A stretch of 52,760 bases of DNA from Desulfatibacillum sp. (GCA_020725555.1 DYEU01000031.1:1-52760), one strand, 5' to 3'. Positions 24,336-32,779 are shown, counted from the stretch's first letter. Program-made: numbers and translations. The notes: generated from the sequence alone by a model not told the origin.

Positions 24336-24866
24336 TCAGAGCAGGCTGACCCCCAGCCGCGGGAGGCATCGCCCGCAGGCTTCGGTCATCTCGGTTAAAA
24401 AGTCCTCCTCCCAGCGGATGATGGACTGGACGACCGTCTGCAGCAGACGCGGGATCTGGGCGGGGAATTGTTCGAGGGCCTTGGCGAATTTTTCCTGGTC
24501 CAGCACGAAGCAGACGGTCCTCTCCTCGGCGCGCAGGCTGTAAAGCCGCCGGCACTCGCACAGCAGGCTCAGGCCGCCGATGAAATCGCCCGGCCCGTAA
24601 AAACGGATCGTCTGCGGCGGGCCGTCGCTTTGCCGCTCCAGCCGCAGGCGCCCCCCGATCACGGCGAAGGCCGAGGCGTCCTCCTCGCCCTGCTCGAACA
24701 GGAACTCCCCCGCCCGAAACCGCCGGCGGCTGCCAAGATAGGCGAAAACCTTGAGGGATTCAAGGGGAAACCCCGAGAAGAAGTCGATCTGGCGCAGGAT
24801 CTCCAGGTTTTCCTCGTACTCGCTGCTTTCGCCGCCCACGGGGTCATCGCTTGCCGGCGAGTTCAT
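24336..24866 (-). CDS. Cyclic nucleotide-binding-like domain protein without DNA-binding domain
   Basis: A 176-residue protein with one cNMP-binding beta-roll: FRAGEFLFEQGEEDASAFAVIGGRLRL, then GPGDFIGGLSLL. The phosphate-binding cassette normally contains Gly-Glu and Arg-Ser/Thr-Ala; here it reads GDFIGGLS with CECRRLYSLRA, so classical cAMP binding is doubtful. The C-terminus has amphipathic helices but no helix-turn-helix, so it is not a CRP-type transcription factor. Its ATG lies 23 bases inside the end of the exporter gene, which points to a role as a sensor or regulatory subunit of that exporter. Confidence 0.85.
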   Translation of the reverse strand: MNSPASDDPVGGESSEYEENLEILRQIDFFSGFPLESLKVFAYLGSRRRFRAGEFLFEQGEEDASAFAVIGGRLRLERQSDGPPQTIRFYGPGDFIGGLSLLCECRRLYSLRAEERTVCFVLDQEKFAKALEQFPAQIPRLLQTVVQSIIRWEEDFLTEMTEACGRCLPRLGVSLL

Positions 24867-27345
24867 AGAGGGCTCCTTTCCGCTCCATCAGCTCCTGCCA
24901 GGAGCCGATTTCGACGATCTTGCCCGCCTTCATCACGGCGATGCGGTCGTAGTGGCGGACGATGTCCAGCCGGTGCACCACGGCCACGACCGTGCAGCGC
25001 CCTTTCCAGCGCGTCTCGAGCAGATTCTGGATCCGCGCCTGGGAGCGGTTGTCGAGGGCCGAGGTGGCCTCGTCGAGGATCAGGATGCGCGGGGACTTGA
25101 GCAGCACCCGGGCGATGGCCAGTTTCTGCTGCTGCCCGCCGGAGAGCTTCTCCCCGTGGCTGCCGACGTTGGCCTCCAGGCCGATGCCCACGATCGCCTC
25201 GAGGAGATCCTTCTCGATGAGCAGCTGGATGACGGTCTGCAGCATCTCCTCCTGGACCTTGGGCGGGGCGGGCGGCGTGTTGCCGAAGAGGATGTTCTTC
25301 AGGATCGGCTGGAAGGGCAGCACGGCCTCGGCGTCGTGGAAGGCCACCGCCTGGGGCTGCTCCGCGGCCAAGGCGCGCCGCAGGTTGGCCCGGGCGGTGA
25401 GCAGCCGGCCGCGGAGTTCCTCGCCCAGCTCGAGCGTCTTGTGCACGCCCGGCGTGAAGCGCAGGGCGAGCTCGAGCAGCGCCAGGGTTTCCTCCCGCGA
25501 GGGCGGCTCCTCCGGGCTGCGGCGGCGCAGCCGCTCGAGCGTGCGCCGGAAGCGGGGCAGCTCTTCGGGCGACATCGGGCTCTGGGCGAAGAAGACCCGC
25601 TCGGCGGGGAGGTTGCCCAGGATGTCGACCGTCTGGCGGGCGAGCCGGATGCCGATGTTCACCAGGCGGTGGAGCAGGCCTTCGCGGTTCAGGAAATCGA
25701 GCATCCAGTCGTTTGCGGCGAGCCGGGCCGGCTCGAACTCCGGCCGCTGGGCGGTTCCGAAGAGCAGGTTCTCGGCGATGCTCGAGTGCTCGAGGTAGGC
25801 GGAGGCGTCGAAGAACTCCACGACCTCGGCGAAGCGGGCGCCGTATTTTTCCTGAAATTTGCGGCGCACCCGGATCAGCCCCGGGCCGATGGCCGCGTGG
25901 CGCCGGGGATCGAGCGGGGTGTTCAGCCCGAACTGGAGGACGTCGGCGAAGAGCCCCGTCTGGTGCAGGACGGCGATCACGTCGTCCAGGCTCGGCCGCG
26001 GCGCCGCCGCTTCCAGCGCCTCGCAGGCATAGAGCAGGTTGTCGCGCAGGGTGCCCTCGAAGAGAAAAGGGTGTTGCGAGACCAAGCCGAGGTTGGCCGC
26101 GATGTCGCGCTTGCTCAACCGGGCGATGTCGTGCCCGCCGAGGAAGATCCGGCCCTCGGCGACCGCGTGCAGCTGGGCGAGGCACAAGGCGAGCGTGCTT
26201 TTGCCGCTGCCGGAGAAGCCGACGAGGGCGAGGTGCTCCCCCGGCCGGAGCGACAGCCGGATGTCCTGGAGCAGCCGGAGTCCCGTCTCGGTGAGGAAGT
26301 CCAGGTGGCGCACCTCGAGGCGGCCGTCGAGCTGCAGGGGGGGGCGGTCGGGGGGGGCGGCCGCGACCGGGGCTTCGACGTCGAAGAACTCCATGGTGCG
26401 GCGGTAGGTGACCTTGCCGTCCTGGTAGACCTGGTAAAATTCGATCAGCTCCTTCCAGGGGTCGTAGAGCTTCTCCTGGGCCGACAGGAAGGCGACCAGC
26501 GCCCCGAGCTCGAGCTGGCCGCGGATCGTGAGCCAGCCCCCCAGCAGGAAGACGACGAAGGGGCCGAGGCTGGTGAAGAAGTTGTTGGCCGATTTCACCC
26601 CGTAGCGGAAGAGGCCCCAGACGATGCGCACCTTGCGCAGGCGTTCGATCAGGTCCTCGAACCGCTTCTGCTCGACCCCGAAGGCGGCGTGGCCGTGGAT
26701 TTCATGGATGCCGGTGAAGGCCTCGGCGATCCGCCCGGCGAAGGTGCGCGAGAGGTCGACCCGCTTCTGGTTGGCGCGGTTGGCCCCCCGCTGCAGCAGG
26801 GGCAGCACGATCATGGCGAGGGGGTAGGTGGCGAGCGAGATCACGGCGAGCAGCGGGTTCAGCCACAACAGATAGCCGGCGAAGGCGAGCAGGGTGAGCA
26901 GATTGGAGAGGGGGGTCGAGACCGCCGCGCCGACGAAGTTCGAGGGCACGGCGAGCTCGTTGACGACGGCGTTCACCACGCTTCCCGGCGGGTTTTCGCG
27001 GAAGAAGCTCAAGGGCAGGCGGAGGGCGTGTTCCAGCAGGGCCCGGCGCATGCGCGCGAGGGTGCGCTGCGCGATCAGGGTCTCGATCACCTGGATCCCG
27101 TACTTGCAGGCGCTGGCGAGCACGACGGCCGCGAGGTAGGTTCCGCAGTAGACGAGCAGAAGGTCCACCTCGCGCCGGCCGATCGCCTCGTTCACGATGC
27201 GCTTCTGCATCTCGAGGGGCAGGACCCGGGTGGCGATGAACAGGCCGATGACGGCGAGGAGGAGCCCCTGCCAGGGGAGGTTGCCGTCGAGGATCCAGGA
27301 GCCGAGGGAACGCTTGACGACGGGGATGCGGCGGGCATGCGGCAT
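24844..27345 (-). CDS. ABC exporter (fused membrane and ATPase domains) with a large insertion in the ATPase
   Basis: From the ATG at 27345 the protein has 833 residues; a GTG 22 codons upstream is an alternative. Residues 20-315 form a six-helix ABC exporter domain. The ATPase has Walker A GFSGSGKST (376-384), Q-loop Gln424, signature LSGGQQQ (734-740), Walker B ILILDEA (754-760) and His791. The Q-loop to signature distance is about 310 residues rather than the usual 55-60. The insertion contains two further sequences like the segment after the Q-loop: TLRDNLLY (432), SIAENLLFG (522) and ILKNILFG (681). Substrate is unknown. It heads an operon with a cNMP-like sensor and partner-switching proteins. 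Confidence 0.92.
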   Translation of the reverse strand: MPHARRIPVVKRSLGSWILDGNLPWQGLLLAVIGLFIATRVLPLEMQKRIVNEAIGRREVDLLLVYCGTYLAAVVLASACKYGIQVIETLIAQRTLARMRRALLEHALRLPLSFFRENPPGSVVNAVVNELAVPSNFVGAAVSTPLSNLLTLLAFAGYLLWLNPLLAVISLATYPLAMIVLPLLQRGANRANQKRVDLSRTFAGRIAEAFTGIHEIHGHAAFGVEQKRFEDLIERLRKVRIVWGLFRYGVKSANNFFTSLGPFVVFLLGGWLTIRGQLELGALVAFLSAQEKLYDPWKELIEFYQVYQDGKVTYRRTMEFFDVEAPVAAAPPDRPPLQLDGRLEVRHLDFLTETGLRLLQDIRLSLRPGEHLALVGFSGSGKSTLALCLAQLHAVAEGRIFLGGHDIARLSKRDIAANLGLVSQHPFLFEGTLRDNLLYACEALEAAAPRPSLDDVIAVLHQTGLFADVLQFGLNTPLDPRRHAAIGPGLIRVRRKFQEKYGARFAEVVEFFDASAYLEHSSIAENLLFGTAQRPEFEPARLAANDWMLDFLNREGLLHRLVNIGIRLARQTVDILGNLPAERVFFAQSPMSPEELPRFRRTLERLRRRSPEEPPSREETLALLELALRFTPGVHKTLELGEELRGRLLTARANLRRALAAEQPQAVAFHDAEAVLPFQPILKNILFGNTPPAPPKVQEEMLQTVIQLLIEKDLLEAIVGIGLEANVGSHGEKLSGGQQQKLAIARVLLKSPRILILDEATSALDNRSQARIQNLLETRWKGRCTVVAVVHRLDIVRHYDRIAVMKAGKIVEIGSWQELMERKGALYELAGKR

Positions 27346-27455
27346 GGACGGTCTCGCGGGCGGCGGGTTCTCCGGGCGGCCGGGCTTCCGGCTCTTTATC
27401 CCGCTTTTCACCGCGGCGCAAGGAGGCCGGGCCCCCGCGGCCGCCCGGGCGGCGC

Positions 27456-27484
27456 TTGACGCGGCCCCCGGAGTCGCCTAGGAA
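27456..27484 (+). promoter_or_regulatory. Candidate promoter of the racemase gene
   Basis: TTGACG (27456-27461), a 17-base spacer and TAGGAA (27479-27484). The -10 is the same sequence at the same spacing as in the candidate trp promoter, which lends weight to both. It lies about 70 bases before the racemase ATG. Confidence 0.4.
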
Positions 27485-27550
27485 GGGGGAGTCCGGGAAG
27501 GTGCGCCCGGCCGGGGGGCCTCTTCGGGCCCGGGGCGGAAGGAGGCGGCG

Positions 27551-28276
27551 ATGGCGGAACGGGTCATCGGGGTGCTGGGGGGCATGGGGCCCGAGGCGAC
27601 GCTGGCGTTCTTTTCCTGGATCCTCAAGCTCACCCCGGCCGCGCGCGACCAGGATCACCTGCGGGTCGTGATCGACTCCAACCCGAAGATCCCCGACCGC
27701 ACCGCGGCCCTGCTGCACGGCGGGCCTTCCCCGGTTCCCGCCCTGCGGCAGGGGATCGCCGGCCTGCGCCGCGCGGGAGCCGACTTCGTGGTCATCCCCT
27801 GCGTCTCGGCGCACGCCTTCCTCGAGGAGCTGCGCGAGGGGGCGGCGCTTCCCATCCTCTCTCTCTTCGACGTCACCGCCGAGGCGGTCCGCGCCCGCCA
27901 CCCGGCCGTCCGCCGGGTGGGGCTGCTTGCGACCACCGGGACGATCCGCGTCGGCCGCTTTCAGGAGCGGCTTGCGCGCGAGGGGCTGGAAACCCTCACC
28001 CCGGCAGGCGAGGACCAGGAACTCGTGATGCGCACGATCTACGGCGTCAAGGCCGCGGCCGGCGAGGCCGACCGCCGCCCCTTGCGGGAGAATGCGCGCG
28101 GCGTGGCCGGACGCCTGGTCGCCGCCGGGGCCGAGGCGGTGATCGCCGGCTGCACCGAGATCCCCCTGGTCCTTAGCCCGGAGGACCTCCCCGTGCCCCT
28201 CTTCGACACCCTGCGGCTGCTTGCCGAGGCGGCCGTCGCCACGGCCGGCCGGACCCCCCGGGCGGGGGTTCCGTGA
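27551..28276 (+). CDS. Aspartate/glutamate racemase family protein
   Basis: A 241-residue cofactor-independent two-Cys racemase. GVLGGMGPEAT is the family start. The first catalytic Cys is in VIPCVSAHAF (the usual form is CNTAH) and the second in IAGCTEIPL. Both cysteines are present, so catalysis is likely; the altered residues beside the first may shift substrate preference. AAGGAGG precedes the ATG by six bases. It stands alone between two minus-strand units. Substrates could be aspartate, glutamate or another amino acid; sequence alone does not decide. Confidence 0.88.
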   Translation: MAERVIGVLGGMGPEATLAFFSWILKLTPAARDQDHLRVVIDSNPKIPDRTAALLHGGPSPVPALRQGIAGLRRAGADFVVIPCVSAHAFLEELREGAALPILSLFDVTAEAVRARHPAVRRVGLLATTGTIRVGRFQERLAREGLETLTPAGEDQELVMRTIYGVKAAAGEADRRPLRENARGVAGRLVAAGAEAVIAGCTEIPLVLSPEDLPVPLFDTLRLLAEAAVATAGRTPRAGVP

Positions 28277-28294
28277 GGCCGGCCGCCGGTCCGC

Positions 28295-29755
28295 TCAGGC
28301 GAGCTTCGCCACGACCAGGGTGACGTCGTCCTCCTGGCGCGCCGCGCCGCGGAATTCCTCCACCTGCGCGATCAGCCGATCGCGCAGCGCCGCCGCCGGG
28401 AGCCCCGCTTCGGCGCGGATCGCCGCCTGCAGCCGTTCCTCGCCGAAGAACTCCCCTTGCGGGCTGCGGCTTTCGACGAGCCCGTCGGTGGCGAGCACGA
28501 TGACCGCCCCGGGCTCCCAGCCCGCGTGCTCGTATTCCGGGAACTGGGTCTCCTCGCTCACGCCGAGGGCCGTGCCCCGGCCGTCGAGCTCGCGGAAGCG
28601 GCCGCTGGCCGGCTCGTAGAGCCAGCCCGGCAGGTGGCCGGCCCGGATCCAGCGCAGGCGCCTCTCGGCCGGCCGGATCTCGAGGAAGAAGAGGCTGATG
28701 AAGCGGCCGGTCGCCCCGCTGTCGCGGGTGATGTAGCGGTTGACGACGCGCAGGAGCCGGGAGCCGCCCCGGAAACGCTGCGCCTGGGAGAGAAGAAAGG
28801 AGCGGGCCGAGGCCATGAAGAGGGCGGCGTCGACGCCGTGCCCCGAGACGTCGGCGACGACCACGGCCACGGCGCCCTCGGGCAGGGGGATGTAATCGTA
28901 GTAGTCCCCGCCGATCTCCTCGCAATAGCGGCTCGCCCCCGCCAGCTCGACGCCCGGGATGTCGGGCGGCCTGGCGGGGAGGAGGTTCGCCTGGACCTCC
29001 TCGGCGAGCTTGAGGGCCGAGAGCAGCCGGATGCGGTGCCGCAGCGCCTCGATCATGGCGTTCGTGTAGGCCGCGATGAGGCCGAACTCGTCCCGGGTCG
29101 CCACCGGCACCATGCGGCTGAGGTCGCCCTGGGTCACCCGCTCGAGGACCTCGGTCTCGTTGCGGAAAAGAAGCCTCAGGTTGCGCGAGAAGGAAAGGAT
29201 CAGGTTGACGGTCAGCCCCAGCAGCACGGCGAGGATGAAGAGAACCTCGAGCGTCACCGCACGGATCGCCTGCGCCACGGCCTGCGGCTCCGAGCCCACG
29301 GTCGTGAGCCAGGAGATGTCGCGCGTGAGGACCGAGAGGTTGACGAGCGAGACGCCGAGAACGGCGGCCACGGTGAAGCCGGTGAAGCGGCGGGTCATCG
29401 AGTGCAAGCGGCCGGAGGGGGGGAGGGGACGGGATTCGGCGCGCGCCCGGAGGATGATCCGCCGCTCGCGATCCAGCGCCGCGTCCATGGCGATGAAGAA
29501 ACCGTAGAGGACCACCCCGTAGATGAGCCCCAGGGTGCTGAGCGGCGGGAAACCCTGGATCACCACGTTCTGGGCGGCGGCCGCGAGCGCGGCGACCCCC
29601 CCCATCGCGAAATCGAGGGCGAACTGCCGCCGGGGCTGCCGCTCCTCGGGCGCGGCCGCGACGAGGCGGCGCTCGAGGAGCCGGCGCCCGGCGAAGGCGG
29701 CGGCGAAGGCGGCGGCGATCTGGGCCCCCAGGACCCCCGGGGGCAGCCCTTCCAT
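28295..29755 (-). CDS. Membrane SpoIIE-type PP2C phosphatase with HAMP domain
   Basis: A 486-residue protein from this ATG. About five membrane segments cover residues 5-200, then a HAMP domain (about 195-250) and the PP2C domain, with metal sites EIGGDYYD, VADVSGHG, LATDGLVE and EDDVTL. It is the RsbU/SpoIIE class that dephosphorylates STAS antagonists, so the STAS protein at 23495-23827 is the obvious substrate. The upstream region is open in the same frame for another 24 codons except for one TGA at 29762-29764. That upstream part encodes a missing first membrane helix, so the true protein may start at 29827 (see the next entry). Confidence 0.92.
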   Translation of the reverse strand: MEGLPPGVLGAQIAAAFAAAFAGRRLLERRLVAAAPEERQPRRQFALDFAMGGVAALAAAAQNVVIQGFPPLSTLGLIYGVVLYGFFIAMDAALDRERRIILRARAESRPLPPSGRLHSMTRRFTGFTVAAVLGVSLVNLSVLTRDISWLTTVGSEPQAVAQAIRAVTLEVLFILAVLLGLTVNLILSFSRNLRLLFRNETEVLERVTQGDLSRMVPVATRDEFGLIAAYTNAMIEALRHRIRLLSALKLAEEVQANLLPARPPDIPGVELAGASRYCEEIGGDYYDYIPLPEGAVAVVVADVSGHGVDAALFMASARSFLLSQAQRFRGGSRLLRVVNRYITRDSGATGRFISLFFLEIRPAERRLRWIRAGHLPGWLYEPASGRFRELDGRGTALGVSEETQFPEYEHAGWEPGAVIVLATDGLVESRSPQGEFFGEERLQAAIRAEAGLPAAALRDRLIAQVEEFRGAARQEDDVTLVVAKLA

Positions 29756-29761
29756 GAAGGG

Positions 29762-29827
29762 TCAGATCTGCCCGCCGTAGAGCGTGAGCAAAACGGCCGC
29801 GACGGCATAGTGAATCGCGATGCGCAT
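29762..29827 (-). CDS. 21-codon hydrophobic frame in phase with the phosphatase, ended by TGA
   Basis: ATG at 29825-29827 with GGAAG four bases upstream encodes a 21-residue peptide with one membrane segment (IAIHYAVAAVLLTLYGG), ending at a TGA. It is exactly in frame with the phosphatase ATG two codons after the stop. With it, the phosphatase would have six membrane helices, and the Arg-rich loops would all face the cytoplasm with a cytoplasmic N-terminus. It may be the true N-terminus interrupted by a nonsense change or sequencing error, or a coupled leader peptide. Confidence 0.6.
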   Translation of the reverse strand: MRIAIHYAVAAVLLTLYGGQI

Positions 29828-29889
29828 CGGCTTCCTTTCCCGGAAACGGCCGGCGGGGGCACCGCCTCCCGCGCGCGGGGTTCCAAAGG

Positions 29890-29918
29890 AACATAGAGAC
29901 GCCCCCGCACCCTGTCAA
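29890..29918 (-). promoter_or_regulatory. Promoter of the phosphatase gene
   Basis: On the minus strand TTGACA (29913-29918), 17 bases, then TATGTT (29890-29895). The spacing is ideal and the -10 matches at 4 of 6 positions. Transcription would start about 55 bases before the ATG at 29827. Confidence 0.7.
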
Positions 29919-29939
29919 ACCGCCCCGGCCGCGCCCGTT

Positions 29940-29969
29940 TTGACAGGACTCGCCGCTCGAGGGTATAAG
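29940..29969 (+). promoter_or_regulatory. Promoter of the DUF2065-queA-tgt operon
   Basis: TTGACA (29940-29945), 18 bases, then TATAAG (29964-29969): the best sigma-70 match in the window. It is divergent from the phosphatase promoter, with the two -35 boxes only 21 bases apart. The first downstream ATG is at 30038. Confidence 0.8.
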
Positions 29970-30037
29970 CGCTTTTCCAACCCTTCGAAACACTCCGGCG
30001 GAGCCCGGAACCCCCGGGGGCGTCCGCCGCCGCCGCG

Positions 30038-30226
30038 ATGAAGGATTTTCTTTGCGTTCTCGGCATGGTGCTGGTCGTGGAGGGGCTGCCCTATTTCGCC
30101 TCCCCCGCGGCCATGAAGCGCTGGCTGGCCCGTCTTCTCGACGTCCCCGACGAGCGGCTGCGGTGGCTGGGGCTCGCCCTGATGGCCGCGGGGGTGGCGC
30201 TCGTCGGCTGGGGGCGCACGGGATGA
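30038..30226 (+). CDS. DUF2065 small membrane protein
   Basis: A 62-residue protein with two membrane helices: one at residues 2-22 containing the family-typical EGLPYFASPAAMKRW, and one at 44-58. It matches DUF2065, a small family of unknown function often encoded near hflC or queA-type genes in Proteobacteria. Its stop overlaps the queA ATG (ATGA). The ribosome-binding site is weak, but a strong promoter lies just upstream. Confidence 0.85.
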   Translation: MKDFLCVLGMVLVVEGLPYFASPAAMKRWLARLLDVPDERLRWLGLALMAAGVALVGWGRTG

Positions 30227-31311
30227 CCCCGCCGGCCGCAACGGCTCCGCCGGAAGAGGCGGCCCACCGCCTTTCCGCCTACGACTACGAGCTGCCCGCC
30301 GACCGCATCGCCCGGCGGCCGGCCGCGCCGCGCGACCGCTCGCGCCTGCTCGTCCTCGAGTGCGGCTCCGGCCGGGTGGAGCACCGCCGCTTCCGCGAGA
30401 TCGGCGCCTTTCTGCGGCCGGGCGATCTGCTCGTGCTCAACGACACCGCCGTGATCCCCGCCCGCCTCTTCGGCCGCAAGGAGACCGGCGGCCGCGTCGA
30501 ACTGCTGCTCCTCGACCCCGGGGGCGGGGAGCGCTCCGGGGACGGCCGCCGCTGGAGCGGGCCCTGTCTTGTGCGCTGCGCCAAGCCCGTGCGCCCCGGG
30601 ATGCGGCTCGACTTCGAGGGGGGGCTGCGCGGCCGGGTGCTGGAGGTCTCCGGTGCCACCGTCCGCGTCGCCCTGGAGGCCGGGGAGGACGTCTTCGCCG
30701 CGCTCGACCGCGTGGGGCACGTCCCGCTGCCGCCCTACCTGGGGCGTCCCGACGACGAGGCGGACCGCCGCGCCTACCAGACGGTGTACGCCGCCCGCCC
30801 CGGGGCGGTCGCCGCGCCCACCGCGGGGCTCCATTTCACCCGGCGGCTGCTCGCGTCGCTCCGCGCGGCGGGGGTGGAGACCGCCTTTCTCACCCTGCAC
30901 GTGGGCTACGGGACCTTCCAGCCGGTGCGCGAGGCCGATGTGCGCCGCCATCGCCTGCACGACGAGGGCTACCGCCTTCCGCCGGAGACGGCCGCGGCGG
31001 TCGCCCGCGCGCGGGCCCGCGGCGGGCGCGTCGTGGCCGTGGGGACGACCGTCGTCCGGGTCCTCGAGTTCGCCGCCGACGGTGAGGGAGGGGTGCGGGC
31101 CGGGAGCGGCCGCTGCGATCTCTTCATCCTCCCGGGCCACCGGTTCCGGGCGGTCGACGCGATCGTGACCAACTTTCACCTGCCGCGATCGAGCCTGCTC
31201 CTGCTGGTGTGCGCCTTCGGAGGCCGGGAGGCCGTGCTCGCAGCCTACCGCACCGCCGTGCGCGAGGGCTACCGCTTCTACAGCTACGGGGACGCGATGC
31301 TGCTGCTCTAA
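30223..31311 (+). CDS. queA: S-adenosylmethionine:tRNA ribosyltransferase-isomerase
   Basis: QueA transfers and isomerises the ribosyl part of SAM onto preQ1-modified tRNA, giving epoxyqueuosine. Length is 362 residues. Diagnostic segments are [51 protein letters not shown] and [19 protein letters not shown]. The ATG overlaps the DUF2065 stop, and tgt, the preceding pathway enzyme, follows 24 bases later. This is the usual queA-tgt pairing. Confidence 0.97.
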   Translation: MTPPAATAPPEEAAHRLSAYDYELPADRIARRPAAPRDRSRLLVLECGSGRVEHRRFREIGAFLRPGDLLVLNDTAVIPARLFGRKETGGRVELLLLDPGGGERSGDGRRWSGPCLVRCAKPVRPGMRLDFEGGLRGRVLEVSGATVRVALEAGEDVFAALDRVGHVPLPPYLGRPDDEADRRAYQTVYAARPGAVAAPTAGLHFTRRLLASLRAAGVETAFLTLHVGYGTFQPVREADVRRHRLHDEGYRLPPETAAAVARARARGGRVVAVGTTVVRVLEFAADGEGGVRAGSGRCDLFILPGHRFRAVDAIVTNFHLPRSSLLLLVCAFGGREAVLAAYRTAVREGYRFYSYGDAMLLL

Positions 31312-31335
31312 ACCGGGAAGGCGGGGAGGAAGGCC

Positions 31336-32454
31336 GTGTTTCGATTCGAGCGCATCGCCTGCGACGCGGCCTCGAAGGCCCGCGCCGGCCGCATGGCGAC
31401 GGCCCACGGGGTCGTCGCGACCCCGGCCTTCATGCCGGTGGGGACCCAGGGGACGGTCAAGTCGCTCTCCCCCGACGAGCTCGAGGGCTGCGGGGTCCAG
31501 ATCCTCCTCGGCAACACCTACCACCTGTTCCTCAGGCCGGGCGAGGAACTCATCCGGCGCCTGGGGGGGCTGCATCGCTTCATGCACTGGCCGCGCCCCA
31601 TCCTGACCGACAGCGGCGGGTTCCAGGTCGTTTCGCTCGCCCGGCTCGCCACCGTCACCGAAGAGGGAGTCCGCTTTCGCTCGCACATCGACGGCGCGGA
31701 ACACCGGCTGAGCCCGGAGAGGGCCGTGGAGATCCAGCTCGCGCTCGGCTCCGACATCCTCATGTGCCTCGACCGCCCGGTGGGGTGGCCCGCCCCGCGG
31801 GCGGAGATCGAGGCCGCCGAGCGCCTGACGCTTCGCTGGGCGGAGCGCTGCCGCCGGCGCTGGGAGGACTCCGGCCTGGCCGGGTCCCGGGCGCTCTTCG
31901 GGATCGTCCAGGGCGGGGTGGACGCCGCGCTGCGGCGCCGCTCGGCGGCGGACCTCGCGGCCCTCGACTTCAGCGGCTACGCCCTGGGCGGCCTGAGCGT
32001 CGGGGAGCCGCTCGAGCTCATGCTCCAGACGGCGGCCGGGACCCTGCCGCTTCTCCCCGAGGACAAGCCGCGCTACGTCATGGGCGTCGGACGGCCCGAG
32101 GACCTCCTCGACCTGATCTGCCTCGGCGCCGATCTCTTCGACTGCGTGCTGCCGACGCGCAACGCGCGCCACGGCCAGCTCTTCACCTCCCGCGGGACGA
32201 TCCAGCTCACCCACGCCGCCTGGCGCGAGGAGGCGGGCCCCCCCGACCCCGAGTGCGGCTGCAGCACCTGCCGCCGCTACTCGCTCGCCTACCTGCGGCA
32301 CCTCTTCCTCTCCCGGGAGCTGCTCGCCTACCGGCTGACCACGCTCCACAACGTCCATTACTACGTCGACCTCGTCCGCCGCGCGCGCGAGGCGATCCTG
32401 CGGGGGGAGTTCGCGGAGTTTCGAAACCGCTTTTATCGCCGGCGCGAGATCTGA
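31336..32454 (+). CDS. tgt: tRNA-guanine transglycosylase (queuine tRNA-ribosyltransferase)
   Basis: Tgt exchanges guanine-34 for preQ1 in tRNAs with GUN anticodons. The 372-residue enzyme has [12 protein letters not shown] (with the active-site Asp), [19 protein letters not shown] carrying the nucleophilic Asp, and the zinc site CGCSTC followed by the distal Cys/His region. The start is GTG, with GGAGGAAGG directly upstream; no ATG would give the conserved N-terminus. It is cotranscribed with queA. Confidence 0.97.
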   Translation: MFRFERIACDAASKARAGRMATAHGVVATPAFMPVGTQGTVKSLSPDELEGCGVQILLGNTYHLFLRPGEELIRRLGGLHRFMHWPRPILTDSGGFQVVSLARLATVTEEGVRFRSHIDGAEHRLSPERAVEIQLALGSDILMCLDRPVGWPAPRAEIEAAERLTLRWAERCRRRWEDSGLAGSRALFGIVQGGVDAALRRRSAADLAALDFSGYALGGLSVGEPLELMLQTAAGTLPLLPEDKPRYVMGVGRPEDLLDLICLGADLFDCVLPTRNARHGQLFTSRGTIQLTHAAWREEAGPPDPECGCSTCRRYSLAYLRHLFLSRELLAYRLTTLHNVHYYVDLVRRAREAILRGEFAEFRNRFYRRREI

Positions 32455-32519
32455 TATATGCCCAGGGGGGAGGCCGCGGTCTCCCTTGCGCCGCAAACCG
32501 CCAAGCCGAGGATGACGCC

Positions 32520-32747
32520 ATGGAAGAGGCCGTGAAAGCCGCGCTGGAGAAGATCCGCCCCATGCTGCAGCGGGACGGGGGCGACGTCGAGCTCGTCGAC
32601 GTCCGGGACGGCATCGTCACCGTGCGCCTGCGGGGGGCCTGCCGGGGCTGCCCGATGTCGCAGATGACCCTCAAGAACGGGATCGAAAAACTCTTGAAAC
32701 GCGAAGTGCCGGAGGTCGTGGCCGTGCAGGCGGCCGCCGCCGAGTGA
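32520..32747 (+). CDS. NifU C-terminal-domain (Nfu-type) Fe-S scaffold/carrier
   Basis: A 75-residue protein equal to the C-terminal domain of NifU, with the cluster-binding CxxC at Cys41 and Cys44 ([11 protein letters not shown]). Proteins of this kind dimerise to carry a [4Fe-4S] cluster to targets. A full three-domain NifU is encoded at 42893-43723, so this is a separate carrier. It follows tgt by 65 bases and precedes the methylmalonyl-CoA epimerase gene; an obvious local Fe-S client is not visible. Confidence 0.92.
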   Translation: MEEAVKAALEKIRPMLQRDGGDVELVDVRDGIVTVRLRGACRGCPMSQMTLKNGIEKLLKREVPEVVAVQAAAAE

Positions 32748-32779
32748 GCGGCCGGTTGCGGCGCGGGGGAGGAGGAGGC

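Noticed and set aside
29762-29764. Selenocysteine at the in-frame TGA of the phosphatase
   Set aside because: The only clear hairpin after the TGA has its loop just six bases downstream, too close for a bacterial SECIS, and phosphatases of this class are not selenoproteins.
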